A stretch of 64,000 nt of DNA from Manis javanica (taxonomy: Eukaryota > Chordata > Mammalia > Pholidota > Manidae). The position numbers and the translations under genes were made by a program. The DNA lies in the NCBI RefSeq assembly GCF_040802235.1, contig NC_133160.1, positions 101,115,160 through 101,179,159 of the forward strand, in the 5' to 3' direction. The notes below the pieces were generated by a model. That model made no database searches. It saw nothing but the letters and a program-made list of their open reading frames with translations, and was not told where the DNA came from. Positions 46,086-57,870 of this stretch are shown here, piece after piece; the stretch's first letter is position 1; every line of letters begins with the position of its first letter.

Positions 46086-46920
46086 CCAACTCCAATGCAT
46101 GTATGTGTGGTGGGGTGGAAGAGGTTTCGCCATATGTAACACCACTAAGTTCTTGATCAATGTCTGATGATTTAACTCAATTCTGACACTATCTGCCCAG
46201 AGACAGTGCTAGATTCCCCAGGTTACGGGCTCTGCTCCACCTCCTCTTCAGATGCCAGTCTCAAGTCCAAGTCTGTCACCTGTGCTTCTGACCAACCAGA
46301 TACAGATTGGAGGTTTCAAGTAATTCCCTCTTAGATATGATTAATTTTTCTAGAATGGCTCATAGAATTCAGGAAAACACTTAACATTTGTCATTTGAGT
46401 AAAGGATAGTGTAAAGGACACAAGTTAATAGACAGTTGAAGAAATACATAGGATGAGTTTCCAAATAAAGGAGCTCTGTCCTCCTGGAGCTTGGAGCCTG
46501 GCTTGGTGGTACATGGAATCCTTCTGGTTTCTCAAGCACAGAATCTCTCTCCAATAGGGAAGCAACATGCAAAAGAGAGAGAGCAAAATGTTCTTCTCAT
46601 GTGTTTTTGTGAGGGCTTCATTTCATAGTCATGGTCGACCAAGTCATTGGCAACTGGCTGGTTCAACCTCCAGCCCCTCTGCCCTCTCCCCTCCCAGGAA
46701 TTGGATGTTGGGGGCTTATGTTCCAACCTTTTAATAACATGGTCTGTCCCCCTAGATACCAGCCCCCACCCTTGGGTGGGGCCCAAAAGACTCCCATTAA
46801 CATAACAAGATACCTATCTGCTTTGTATGGCTCTCAATCATTTTCAGGAACTGGATGGAAACCATATATACCTGAAAAAAAATTTTTTTGGCCATCTGAA
46901 TGACCAAATATATGTTTCTT
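46086..46920 (-). mobile_element. ERVL-type LTR, antisense
   Basis: Its reverse complement aligns with the plus-strand LTR at 54.9-55.7 kb from 'TTTGGTCATTCA' through 'AGGTATAT.TGGT.TTCATCCA' (broken at variable bases), a shared 'AATGAAGCCCTC' area and 'AGATAG.GTCAGAATTGA' to a 'CACACATAC' end. The translated shadow frames also match (NxPxANxLVxxxYxMKPS in both). It is an old LTR; the exact family is not certain. Confidence 0.65.
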
Positions 46921-47497
46921 CTAACTCATTATATCACATCCCTCCAGTTTGCACACCATCCTGGAAAGGTGTGTGGAGATGGGAATGTCAAAAAAAAAAA
47001 GTAGGGGGAAGTGAGCACTGTAGTGGACATGGGCATGTTCCTCCTCCTCAGAATTAAATTAGGTGAGTAGCATGATGACCCAAGAGAGGAGCCAAAGAGA
47101 ACTGAAATTCATCTCACCTCAGTCTTGGATGCTTGAACAGTCCTACATGAGCAGGACCTCTCCAGTCCCCAAAGTCAAGCAGCCAGGAGGCCAGGCAGTA
47201 CCAGCAGGCCCATACACAAGAGCCTCTGGGCACACACTCTCACACTTCCAAGGGAACATGGACATAAGACTGCATTCAATGGGGGCAAAATAATAATGAG
47301 AATAAGTTGAAAGTTCAATGACATGAATGTCATATATACACTGTGACAAGTGATCAAATTCCAGAGTGACAATTAAATAAGCATGTGATGTATCACATAT
47401 TCAGGTTCCTATTATATGCCAGGCACTAATGCCACAAATTACCAATCAGCAATATGTTGCCCATTAGAAGAAAAAGGTCTTGTTAAAATACTGAGTT
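46921..47497. other. Intergenic between LTR and full-length L1
   Basis: No repeat or gene recognised. Positions 47498-47510 are the left target duplication of the L1. Confidence 0.4.
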
Positions 47498-47847
47498 CAG
47501 TTTTCATCTTTTTTTTGGTATCATTAATCTACAATTACATGAAGAACATTATGTTTACTAGGCACCCCCCTTCACCAAGTCCCCCCACATACCCCTTCAC
47601 AGTCACTGTTCATCTGCCTAATAAGATGCTGTAAAATCACTACTTGTCTTCTCTGTTGCACGGCCCTTCCTGTGCCCCCCATGCACTATACATGCTAATC
47701 AAAATGCCCTCTTTCTTTTTCGCCACCCTTAACACTCCCTTCCCTCCCATCCTCCCCAGTCCCTTTCCCTTTGGTAACTGGTAGTCCATTCTTGGGTTCT
47801 GTGATTCTGCTGCTGTTTTGTTCCTTCAGTTTTCCTTTGTTCTTATA

Positions 47848-50800
47848 CTCCACATATGAGTGAAATCATTTGGTACTTGTCTTTCTCCACCTGGCTTATT
47901 TCACTGAGGATAATACCCTCTAGCTCCATCCGTGTTGTTGCTAATGGTAGGATCTATTTTTTTCTTATGACTGAGTAATATTCCATTATGTATATGTACC
48001 ACCTCTTCTTTATCCACTCATCTACTGATGGACATTTAGGTTGCTTCCATAACTTGGCTATTGTAAATAGTGCAGTGATAAACATAGGGGTGCATCTGTC
48101 TTTTTCAAACTGGAGTGCTACATTCTTAGGGTAAATTCCTAGACTGGGTCAAATGCTATTTCTATTTTGAGCATTCTGAGGAACATCCATACTGCTTTCT
48201 ACAATGGTTGAACTAATTTACATTTCCACCAGCAGTGTAGGAGGGTTCCCCTTTCTCCACAACCTCGCCAACATTTGTTGTTGTTTGTCTTTTCGATGAT
48301 GGCAATCCGTACTGGTGTGAGGTGATATCTCATTGTGGTTTTAATTTGCATTTCTCTGATAACTAGCAATGTGGAGCATCTTTTCATGTGTCTGTTGGCC
48401 TTCTGAATTTCTTCTTTAGAGAACTGTCTATTCAGCTCCTCTGCCCATTTTTTAATTGGATTATTTGATTTTTATTTGGTGAGGCATGTGAGCTCTTTAT
48501 ATATATTGGATGTCAATCCTTTATCAGGTCTGTCATTTATGAATATGTTCTCCCATACTTTAGGATACCTTTTTGTTCTATTGATGGTGTCCTTTGCTGT
48601 ACAGAAGCTTTTTAGCTTGATGTAGTTCTGCTTGTTCATTTTTGCCTTTGTTTCCCTTGCCCAGAGAGATATGTTCATGAAGAAGTCACTCATGTGTATG
48701 TCCATGAGATTTTTGCCTATGTTTTTTTCTAAGAGTTTTATGGTTTCATGACTTACATTCAAGTCTTTGATCCATTTGGAGTTTACTTTTGTGTATGGGG
48801 TTAGACAGTGATCCAGTTTCATTCTCTTACATGTAGCTGTCCAGTTTTGCCAGCACCATCTGTTGAAGAGAATGTCATTTCCCCATTGTATGTCCATGGC
48901 TCCTTTATCATGTATTAATTGGCCATATATGTTTGGGTTAATGTCTGGAGTCTCTATTCTGTTCCACTGGTCTGTGGTTCTGTTCTTGTGCCAGTACCAA
49001 ATTGTCTTGATTACTGTGGCTTTGTAATAGTGCTTGAAGTTGGGGAGTGAGATCCCCCCATTTTATTCTTCCTTCTCAGGATTGCTTTGGCTATTCAGGG
49101 TCTTTGGCGGTTCCATATGAATTTTTGAACTATTTGTTCCAGTTCATTGAAGAATGCTGTTGGTAATTTGATAGGGATTACATCGAATATGTATATTGCT
49201 TTGGGCAGGATGGCCATTTTGACGATATTGATTCTTCCCAGCCAGGAGCATGCGATGAGTTTCCATTTGTTAGTGACCTCTTTAATTTCTCTTGAGTGTC
49301 TTACAGTTTTCAGGGTATAGGTCGTTCACTTCTTGGTTAGGTTTATTCCTAGGTATTTTATTCTTTTTGATGCTATTGTGAATGGAATTGTCTTCCTGAT
49401 TTCTCTTTCTATTAGTTTATTGTTACTGTATAGGAAAGCCACAGATTTCTGTGTGTTAATTTTGTACCCTGCAACTTTGCTGAATTCCAATATTATCTCT
49501 AGTAGTTTTGGAATGGAGTCTTTAGGGTTTTTTATGTACAATATCATGTCATCTGCAAATAGTGACAGTTTAACTTCTTTACCAATCTGGATTCCTTGTA
49601 TTTCTTTGTTTTGTCTAATTGCCATGGCTAGGATCTCCAGTACCATGTTGAACAACAGTGGGGAGAGTGGGCAGCCCTATCTTGTTCCCGATTTCATAGG
49701 AAAAGGTTTCAGCTTCTCGCTGTTCAGTATGATGTTAGCTGTGAGTTTATCATATATGGCCTTTATTATGTTGAGGTACTTGCCCTCTATGCCCATTTTA
49801 TTGAGAGTTTTTTATCATGAATGGATGTTGCATTTTGTCGAATGCTTTTTCAGCATCTATGGAGATGATCATGTGGTTTTTGTCTTTCTTTTTGTTGATG
49901 TGATGAATGATGTTGATGAATTTTCGAATGCTGTACCATCCTTGCATCCCTGGGATGAATCCCAGTTGGTCATGGTGTATGATCCTCCTGATGTATTTTT
50001 GAATTTGGTTTGCTAATATGTTGTTGAGTATTTTTGCATCTACGTTCATCAGGGATATTGGTCTGTAGTTTTCTTTTTTGGTGGGGTCTTTGCCTGGTTT
50101 TGGTATTAGGGTGATGTTGGCTTCATAGAATGAGTTTGGGAGTATTCCCTCCTCTTCTATTTTTTGGAAAACTGAAGGAGAATGGGTGTTATGTCTTCTC
50201 TGTATGTCTGATAAAATTCTGAGGTAAATCCATCTGACCCAGGAGTTTTGTTCTTGGGTAGTTTTTTGATTACCGATTCAATTTCGTTGCTGGTAATTGG
50301 TCTGTTTAGATTTTCTGTTTCTTTCTGGGTCAGTCTTGGAAGGTTGTATTTTTCTAGGAAGTTGTCCATTTCTTCTAGGTTTCCCAGCTTGTTAGCATGT
50401 AGGCTTTCATAGTATTCTCTAACAATTCTTTGTATTTCTGTGGGGTCCATCATGATTTTTCCTTTCTCGTTTCTGATTCTGTTGATGTGTGTTGACTCTT
50501 TTTCTCTTAATAAGTCTGGCTAGAGGATTATCTGTTTTGTTTATTTTCTTGAAGAACCAGCTCTTGGTTTCATTGATTTTTCTATTGTTTTATTCTTCTC
50601 AATTTTATTTATTTCTTCTGTGATCTTTATTATGTCCCTCCTTCTGCTGACATTAGGCCTCATGTGTTCTTCTTTTTCCAATTTTGATAATTGTGACATT
50701 AGACCATTTATTTGGGATTGTTCCTCCTTTTTTAAATATGCCTGGATTGCTATATTCTTTCCTCTTAAGACTGCTTTTGCTGTGTCCCACAGTAGTTGGG

Positions 50801-51720
50801 GCTTAGTGTTGTTGTTGTTGTTTGTTTCCATATATTGCTGGATCTCCATTTTGATTTGGTCATTGATCCATTGATTATTTAGGAGCATGTTGTTAAGCCT
50901 CCATGTGTTTGTGAGCCTTTTTGCTTTCTTTGTACAATTTATTTCTAGTTTTATACCTTTATGGTCTGAAAAGTTGGTTGGTAGGATTTCAATCTTTTGG
51001 AATTTACTGAGGTTCTTTTTGTGGCCTAGTATGCAGTCTATTCTGGAGAATGTTCCATGTTCACTTGAGAAGAATGTGTATCCTTTTGCTTTTGGATGTA
51101 GAGTTCTATAGATGTCTATTAGGTCTATCTGTTCTAGTGTGTTGTTCAGTGCCTCTGTGAACTTACTTATTTTCTGTCTGGTGGATCTGTCCTTTGGAGT
51201 GAGTGGTGTGTTAAAGTCTTCCAAAATGAATGCATTGCATTCTATTTCCTCCTTTAATTCTGTTAGTATTTGTTTCACATATATTGGTGTTCCTGTATTG
51301 GGTGCATATATGTTTATAATGGTTATATCCTCTTGTTTGACTGAGCCCTTTATCATTATATAATGTCCTTCTTTTTGACTCTTGTTACTTTCTTTGTTTT
51401 GAAGTCTATTTTGTCTGATACTAGTATTGCAACACCTGCTTTTTTCTCTCTGTTGTTTGCATGAAATATCTTTCTCCATCTCTTGACTTTTAATCTGTGC
51501 ATGTCTTTGGGTTTGAAGTGAGTCTCTTGTAAGCAGCATATAGATGGGTATTGCTTTTTTATCCATTCTATTACTCTGTGTCTTTTGACTGGTGCATTCA
51601 GTCCATTTACATTTAGGGTGATTATTGAAAGATATGTACTTATTGCCATTGCAGGCTTAGATTTGTGGTTACCAAAGTTCAAAGTTAGCATGTTTACTAC
51701 CTTACTGTCTGACCTCACTC
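47848..51720 (-). pseudogene. L1 ORF2 remnant (endonuclease, reverse transcriptase, Cys-rich end)
   Basis: The endonuclease begins near 51640 (ITLNVNGLNAPVKRHR, then CCLQETHF). It is broken near 51400 and resumes with NIYAPNTG, ILEDFNTPL (usual GDFN, here EDFN) and NFSDHKG. The RT has [10 protein letters not shown] and [10 protein letters not shown] near 49870. After a frame break near 49800, an intact catalytic FADDMILY follows near 49560. The C-terminal Cys motif [19 protein letters not shown] is at about 48225-48280. Several frameshifts and stops make it inactive. Confidence 0.9.
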
Positions 51721-51829
51721 ACTTATTGAGCTGTTATAAACACAGTCTGATGATTATTTCTTTCCCTTCTTTTTCCTCCTCCTCCATTCTTCATATGTTG
51801 GGTATTTTGTTCTGTGCTCTTTTTAGGAG

Positions 51830-52500
51830 TGCTCCTATCTAGAGCAGTTCCTCTAAAATACCCTGTAGAGGTGGTTTGTCGGAGGCAAATTCCCTCAACT
51901 TTTGCTTATCTGGGAATTGTTTAATCCCTCCTTCATATTTAAATGATAATCATGCTGGATACAGTATCCTTGGTTCAAGGCCCTTCTGTTTCATTGCATT
52001 AAATATATTATGCCATTCTCTTCTGGCCTGTAAAGTTTCTGTTGAGAAGTCTGATGATAGATTGATGGGTTTTCCTTTGTAGGTGTCCTTTTTTTCTCTC
52101 TCTGGCTGCCTTTAATACTCTGTCCTTGTCCTTGATCTTTGCCATTTTGATTATTATGTGTCTTGGTATTGTCCTCCTTGGGTCCCATCTCTCAGGAGTT
52201 CTTGGGTTCCTGTTCTCTGGTTTCTATTCCATCAATGGCCTCTTGCATCTTATCCATTCTACTTATTAATCCTTCCAGAGTTTGTTTCACTTCTGTAATC
52301 TCCCTCCAGACATCTGTAATCTCCCTCCAGACATTTGTAATCTTCCTCCAGACTTCATTCCTTAGCTCTTGAATATTTCTCTGCAGCTCTGTCAGCTTGT
52401 TTATGATTTTTATATTGAATTATTTTTCAGGGAGACTGGTTAGGTCTGCCTCTGCAGATCCTTTCTCAGGTGTTGTTTGAACTGTCTTGGACTGGACCAA
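51830..52500 (-). pseudogene. L1 ORF1 remnant with internal deletion and heptad repeats
   Basis: ORF1 encodes the trimeric RNA-binding chaperone of L1. The coiled coil is readable (NIQELRNEVWRKI...), ending in ISRMDKMQEAIDGIETREQE near 52210. The sequence then jumps directly to the C-terminal domain (DPRRTIPRHIIIKMAKIKDKD near 52185-52130). The RNA-recognition part of roughly 70 residues found at this place in the 56-57 kb copy (57005-57210) is absent. A frame break also lies near 52090. A stop follows the GLN-rich leader upstream near 52430. It could not make a working ORF1 protein. Confidence 0.75.
52292..52354 (-). repeat. Three 21-bp tandem repeats in the L1 ORF1 coiled coil
   Basis: Units at 52292-52312, 52313-52333 and 52334-52354; the first two are identical and the third has a few changes. 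On the coding strand each unit is one seven-residue heptad, V-W-R-[EK]-I-T-x, so the repeat lengthens the coiled coil in frame. Confidence 0.9.
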
Positions 52501-53695
52501 ATTTTTTTGCCTTTTCATGATGATTGCACTAGCTGTAGGCAGGCTGCAGGTGTGTCAGCTAGGAGAATAAAGTCCTTTCCTGCTTGCTGGATGCCTTGCC
52601 CTTCTCCACTGCCTGTGACGGTTACCTGCACTCCTGGAGCAGCCACTGGGTTAGTCCCCTAAGCTGCTGTGGGAGGGATGTCTGTCAGAGCAGTGTGGAT
52701 TCCTGCGGGGAGTGGCAGGCATGCCAGGTATGCTCCTTCATGCTAGCGCCACCCCTGCTGGGCAGCTGTGTGCCAGCAGCAGCCTTTGGGTCTGGCCCAG
52801 GCAGCTGTGCCTTGGGCTGGGATTCTGGTCAGCTGTTGGGAGCGCGCCTGCTCCCTCTGGCTCCACTGCAGATGCATGTGTGCCTCTACCAGGCTCCTCT
52901 GGCTCCCCTGCCACCAGTGTGTGCAAGCCACACCTGGGCTGTTCAGTCCTGCCACTGCAGGCTCGTACAAGCCTCTACTGGTCTCCTCTGGTGAAGTTGG
53001 CACATGGATCTGCTCTCGGGCCCTTCCGGCACCGCCGTCCCTGGCACACGCTGCCACTCTCCCGCTACTGGGATGGTGTGTCGCAGTCCATGCCAGTTTG
53101 AGGAATGACTCACAGGCTGCTTAGTGCTGTGAGGGGCTTCAGAGCTGCACTGCCTCCCTGGGGTTTAGGGTACCTAAGTTTCCCCGGGATTCCCAGCTTC
53201 TGGCTAATTGTGCCAGGACAACTTCATCCAGCTATGGGGTCCCTGTCTCTTTAAGACTTGCAGAAAGCACTCGCTTTTCTTTTGTCTCAGGGGCACTGGT
53301 TGTGGGGAACTGCCCACAGGTTTTGCTTTTCCGTTTCTCTAATATCCAGCACCCCATGCACCTTGTGTCTGCGTTCTGGGTGCGGATATCTAGAACTGGT
53401 TGTTTAGCAGTCCTGGGCTTTCACTCCCTCCCCATTCCAACTCCTTTCTTCCCACTGGGTTTTGGGGTGGGGGAGCATTTGGGTCCCACCTGGCCATGGC
53501 TTGTATCTTACCCCCTTCGTGTGATGCTGAGTTCTCACATATGTAGATGTATCCTGGCTATTGTACTGCATCCACTGGTGTCTCTTTTAGGAATAGTTGT
53601 ATTTATTGTATTTTCATAAATATATATGTTTTGGGGAGGAGATTTCCTCTGAACTACTCACGCTGCCTTCTTCCCATGATCCCAGTTTTCATCTT

Positions 53696-54905
53696 AATAT
53701 TAGTGGCATCACATAGAATCTCTCAATGAAAAATTTGAAATAAATTAATAAATGATCAGCATAGTATAGCAGAAAAATTATGGACTTTGGATACCCACAC
53801 ATGAGAACTCCAAATCCAGCTCTGTGGCTAAGGCAGCTGTGCCAACATTTCCCTAGCTGTTAAATTCAAATTTTAATATCTATCCTACACCTTATGTTGA
53901 GAACGTTCTTCCCCTGCAGTTTGACTACATAAATGAGACATTTTATTTAAATTGAAGCATAAAGGAATGAGTTATTTAAAGGAACAAATTTCCTAATGGT
54001 GTACTGTAGAGAAAATGGAAATTTGTGCCAGGACTCTTGCCTGATTTTAATATTGCTCATTGTTTACATAAAAGAGCCTATTCCCATACCTATGGGGGCA
54101 GGATGCTACCTGATGACAGCCTCTGGGAGTGAACCATTCCTCATGGGGGATACCCACCCAGGGGAGGGGTGGAGAGGAGACACACAAGTGTCTGGACATA
54201 ATTGGTGGAGTATCTGCCAGTCACCAAGAGACCCACCCACAGCATATCCCCTGGTCCTAGGGACCTGGAAGGAAGGAGAGCTGAGAAGCAGAAAGCTTAG
54301 GGGGCAGAGAGAGGAAGGAGGAGGGAGCAGCACTGGATCCAGGAGAGACTGAGATTTTTTTGCCACTTCTACACAGCTGGGCAGATGGGACTCTAGTGCT
54401 TGACCTTCTGCTGTGAGAATGAATGTGATGTGAGCCCCTTTTAAGCCCCAATTTTCCCTTGTCTGTATTCAGGCTGAGCAAATTCATAATGAAGTTGCCT
54501 AGAGTGGGGAATCCCCTCCTCCTGGAGCAACATGTATATTTTCAAATATTAGAAAGGTAAACCAAGCAATTTTCAGCTTTAGGAATCTCTACTTTGCTTC
54601 CATAGACATGAGTTTTTCAAAGGCAGTGATGTAGATGGGAGATGGGAGTCATACGTTACCAGAATGGAAAGAGGATAGAAAAGAGGAAACTTTTGACAGA
54701 GACTTTCAATTTCAAAAGCTTAACTCAAGTTTTAAAACATGGTCTCTCCCAATCCACTATATAATTTATAGGCTACAAAGCAAAGTGGAAAGAGAATGGT
54801 CTAGAGAAACAAACAGGCTTGAGGTCACATCTGTCATGTGTGACCTTGGACATATTTAATTTCTTTGAGACTCAGATTCCCCACTGTAATATAATGAGTC
54901 ATAAT
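53696..54905. other. Intergenic with MIR fragments and a possible LTR
   Basis: MIR-type sense pieces lie at 53755-53885 ('GCAGAAAAATTATGGACTTT') and 54795-54905 ('TGTGACCTTGGACATATTTA'). The stretch 54060-54500 has a composition and end ('GTGCTTGACCTTCTGCTGTG', then 'GTGAGCCCCTTTTAAGC') reminiscent of an LTR U3-R region, but I cannot place its borders. Confidence 0.4.
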
Positions 54906-54909
54906 AAAT

Positions 54910-55669
54910 ACATATTTGGTCATTCATATGACCAAGTATATATTTCCCAGGTATATCTGGTCTTCATCCACAGTTCCTGAAAACACTGTAGAGTCTTAAA
55001 GGTGAAATGGGTGTTTTGTCATGTTAATGAGAGACTTTGGGTGCCCCTCCCCCTTCCCAATCCTAAAGGCAGGGGCTGGAGTTTGAATCATCCCATAGCC
55101 AATAATTTAGTCAATGATGGCTATGCAATGAAGCCCTCTGAAAAACTCATGAGAGCTTATCACTCTCTACTCTCTTGGATCCTGATTCTCAGTTGGAGAG
55201 ATCTTCTATGCTCAGGGAACCAGAACACCTCCATGTGCCACTGAGATAGGCCTGAAATTCCACAAGGATAGAAGCTCCTTATTTAGGACATTGCCCTGTG
55301 TATCTCTTAATCTGGCTGTTAACCTGTATCCTTCACACTATCCTTTATTAAATTGGTAAAGGTAAGCATTTTCCTGAGTTTTGTGAGTCACTGTAGCAAA
55401 TAAATCAAACCCAAGGTGAGGATCATTGGAACCTCCAATCTGTAGCAGGTAGAGCAGAAGCATGGGGTAACTGCCTGGGGCTTGCAACCAGCATCTGAAG
55501 TTCGGGGTGGAGGGCAGTGTTGTAGGATGGAACCCTTAACCTGGGAATCTGGTGCTGTCTCTGGACAGATAGCATCAGAATTGACTTGAGTTCTCCAACA
55601 CCCTACTGGTGTTCAAAAAATGCTTGGTGTAAGTATGTGTGGGAAGACCCCCTCCCACATACTACACAC
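54910..55669 (+). mobile_element. ERVL-type LTR, sense
   Basis: It starts near TTTGGTCATTCATATGACC and runs through 'TGGCTATGCAATGAAGCCC', 'TTAATCTGGCTGTTAACCTG', 'TCCTTTATTAAATTGGTAAA', 'GTTTTGTGAGTCACTGTAGC', 'CATCAGAATTGACTTGAG' to an ACACACA end. The bases after it (CTGGAATCAGATT) resemble a decayed tRNA-Leu primer site, as in HERV-L relatives. It shares ancestry with the antisense LTR at 46.1-46.9 kb. Confidence 0.7.
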
Positions 55670-56070
55670 ACTGGAATCAGATTCAGGAACCCAAACATAG
55701 TTACACTACTCTTGCTGCTGTGTACAATATTATTACTGTTGTTGTATATATATGTAGGAAAAGAACACATAGCACCCACTGATAAGTTAGAAATAATAAC
55801 ATATGCTGGCAAAGTTCAGGAAATAATTAAAAGTTTCAAAAAATCTGAACTGAGGGAACTTGAACACTGTCACTATGCAATTTCATTCAGATGATAGAGA
55901 AAGGTATAAAAAAATGAAAGTAATAGATGATGATTCACAGTTAAATTCATTGAAAAGAAAGTGTTCTGTTCATGACTTAGCCACACTGTCATTCAGTAAG
56001 ACAAATATAATATGGAATAACTTGCTATATTTTTTAAATTAAGGTATCATTGAGAATAAAAGAAAATGTT
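55670..56070. other. Unassigned, possible start of ERV internal sequence
   Basis: Follows the LTR end. A short open piece at 55586-55894 has a hydrophobic LLLLCTILLLLLYIYV run, but it overlaps the LTR end and has no recognised homology. Confidence 0.3.
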
Positions 56071-56698
56071 AACAGGATTAAAGATGGTGTCACAAGAGGT
56101 AAGAAAGTGGCTTCCTCCTAAAACTGCATATAATTCAAAAATACACTTGGTGCAACAAATCCTGAGAGAGCAACAGGAAAGAGGATGGTGCCAGAGTGCA
56201 TACACCTGGAGAAAAGCAGACCTCACAGAACAGGGTTATGTACCAAAGCTGTGGCCTGATGGGACCCAAGCCCTTCCCCCACCCCAGCTCACCGGCGGGA
56301 GGAAGAGAAATGGAGCAGGGAGGGAGTGGAAGGCCTGCAACTGCTGAATACCTAGCTCCGGGGATCTGCTCTGGGAGCACAAACCTACATTTCATGGTGC
56401 TTTCATGATACTCACATGATTATGGGGTTGGAAAGCTAACACAGGCAGAATTCCTGGAGAGACTGAGATTCCAGTTGCTTGTGGAAAGCAGGGATCCATA
56501 TCCAGCTGCTCTGGGACAAAAGCTTATACCTGTGTGCTTGGCCCACTGTTTCAAGCAGTGGAGACAGGCATAGCAGCCGGGAAGGTAGGAAACAGCTCTC
56601 CCCCACACCCCTAGGCACCAGTACTGCTCCCCTACAACCCCTGACATTGCTTCGGGGGCTGAGCAGCTCCAGAGACTACAGCTTCTGGACACTAAAGG

Positions 56699-57577
56699 GT
56701 GCCATATACAAATATGAAATGCCAAAGGAACCTGGTCCAGAGTAAAATTAATATAACTCCAGAGAAAGATTTAAATGATATGGACCTTATGACTCTTCCT
56801 GAAAGGGAGTTCAAAATAAAAATCATCAACATGCTAATGGAGGTACAGAAGGATATCCAAGAACTCAGGAATAAATTCCAGTCAGAGATCCAATCATTGA
56901 AGAGCACAATGGAGGGTATTAAAAGCAGGTTGGATATGGTGGAGGAGAGGATAAATGAAATAGAAACTAGAGAAGAGGAATACAAAGAAGCTGAGGCACA
57001 GAAATAAAAAAGGATCTCTAAGAATGAAAGAATATTGAGGGAACTGTGTGACCAATCCAAACAGAACAATATTCACATTATAGAGATACCAGAAGAAGAA
57101 GAGAGGGAGAAAGGGATAGAAAGTGTCTTTGAGGAGGTAATTGCTGAAAACTTCCCCAGTTTCAGGAAGGAGGTAGTCTCTCAGGCCATGGATATCCACA
57201 GATCTCACAACACAAGGGATCCAAGGAAGACAACACCAAGGCACATAGTAATTAAAATGGAAAAGATCAAGGATAAGGACAGTCTGTTAAAAGCAGCCAG
57301 AGAGAGAAATAAGATCACATACAAAGAAAAGCCCATCAGGTTAACATCAGACTTCTCAGCAGAAACCTTACAGGCCAGAAGGGAGTGGCATGATGTATTT
57401 AATGCCATGAAGCAGAAGGGCCTGGAACCAAGATTACTTTATCCAGCAAGATTATCATTTAAATTTGAAGGAGGGATTAAGCAATTTCCAGATAAGCAAA
57501 AGCTGATAGAATTTACCTCCCACAGACCATCTCTACAGTCTATTTTGGAGGGATGCTATAGATGGAAGTGTTCCTAA
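56699..57577 (+). pseudogene. L1 ORF1 remnant, one stop
   Basis: About 290 codons in one frame interrupted by a TAA at 57005-57007. The N-terminal coiled coil (56760-57000: KIINMLMEVQKDIQELRNKF and RINEIETREEE), the RNA-recognition part (NIHIIEIPEEEER, EVIAENFPSF) and the C-terminal domain (KPIRLTSDFSAETLQARREW) are all present. It is the best-preserved ORF1 in the window, only one stop away from an open frame by simple reading. Confidence 0.9.
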
Positions 57578-57870
57578 GGTTGAATAGCTGTCACCAGAGG
57601 TAATAAAACCACAGTAAAGAAAGTAGAACAGCTAATTACTAAACAAATGCAGAATTAAATTAACTATCCCCAAAGTCAATCAAGGGATAGACAAAGAGTA
57701 CAGAATATGATGCCTAATATATAAAGAATGGAGGATGAAAAGAAAGGGGGAGAAAAAGAAAAGAACCTTTAGATTCTGTTTGTACCAGAATATTAAGTGA
57801 GTTAAGTTAGAATCTTAGATAGTAAGGAATTTAACCTTGAGGCTTTGGTAACCACAAATCTAAAGCCTGG

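Larger units (their letters stand above)
47511..53682 (-). mobile_element. Full-length L1, antisense, with 13-bp target-site duplication
   Basis: The duplication CAGTTTTCATCTT occurs at 47498-47510 and 53683-53695. The insert is 6.17 kb and contains, in minus-strand order, a GC-rich 5' UTR starting GGGATCATGGGAAGAAGG at 53682, ORF1, a purine-rich spacer, ORF2 and a 3' UTR with a poly-A (T-run at 47511). It is the most complete L1 here and retains its 5' terminus, but both ORFs are broken (see separate entries). Confidence 0.95.

Noticed and set aside
49333-50016. 227-codon plus-strand frame rich in hydrophobic residues, and similar ones at 50620-51363 and 61568-61906
   Set aside because: They are antisense readings of L1 ORF2; the A-rich L1 sense strand yields Phe/Leu/Ser-rich antisense frames that mimic membrane proteins.
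52584-53124. Overlapping open frames of about 120-136 codons in three plus frames
   Set aside because: They lie in the GC-rich 5' UTR of the antisense full-length L1, with no coding signature.
55586-55894. Small membrane-protein candidate with a Leu-rich run
   Set aside because: It starts inside an ERVL LTR end and runs into unassigned sequence; no conserved domain, splice signal or homolog recognised.
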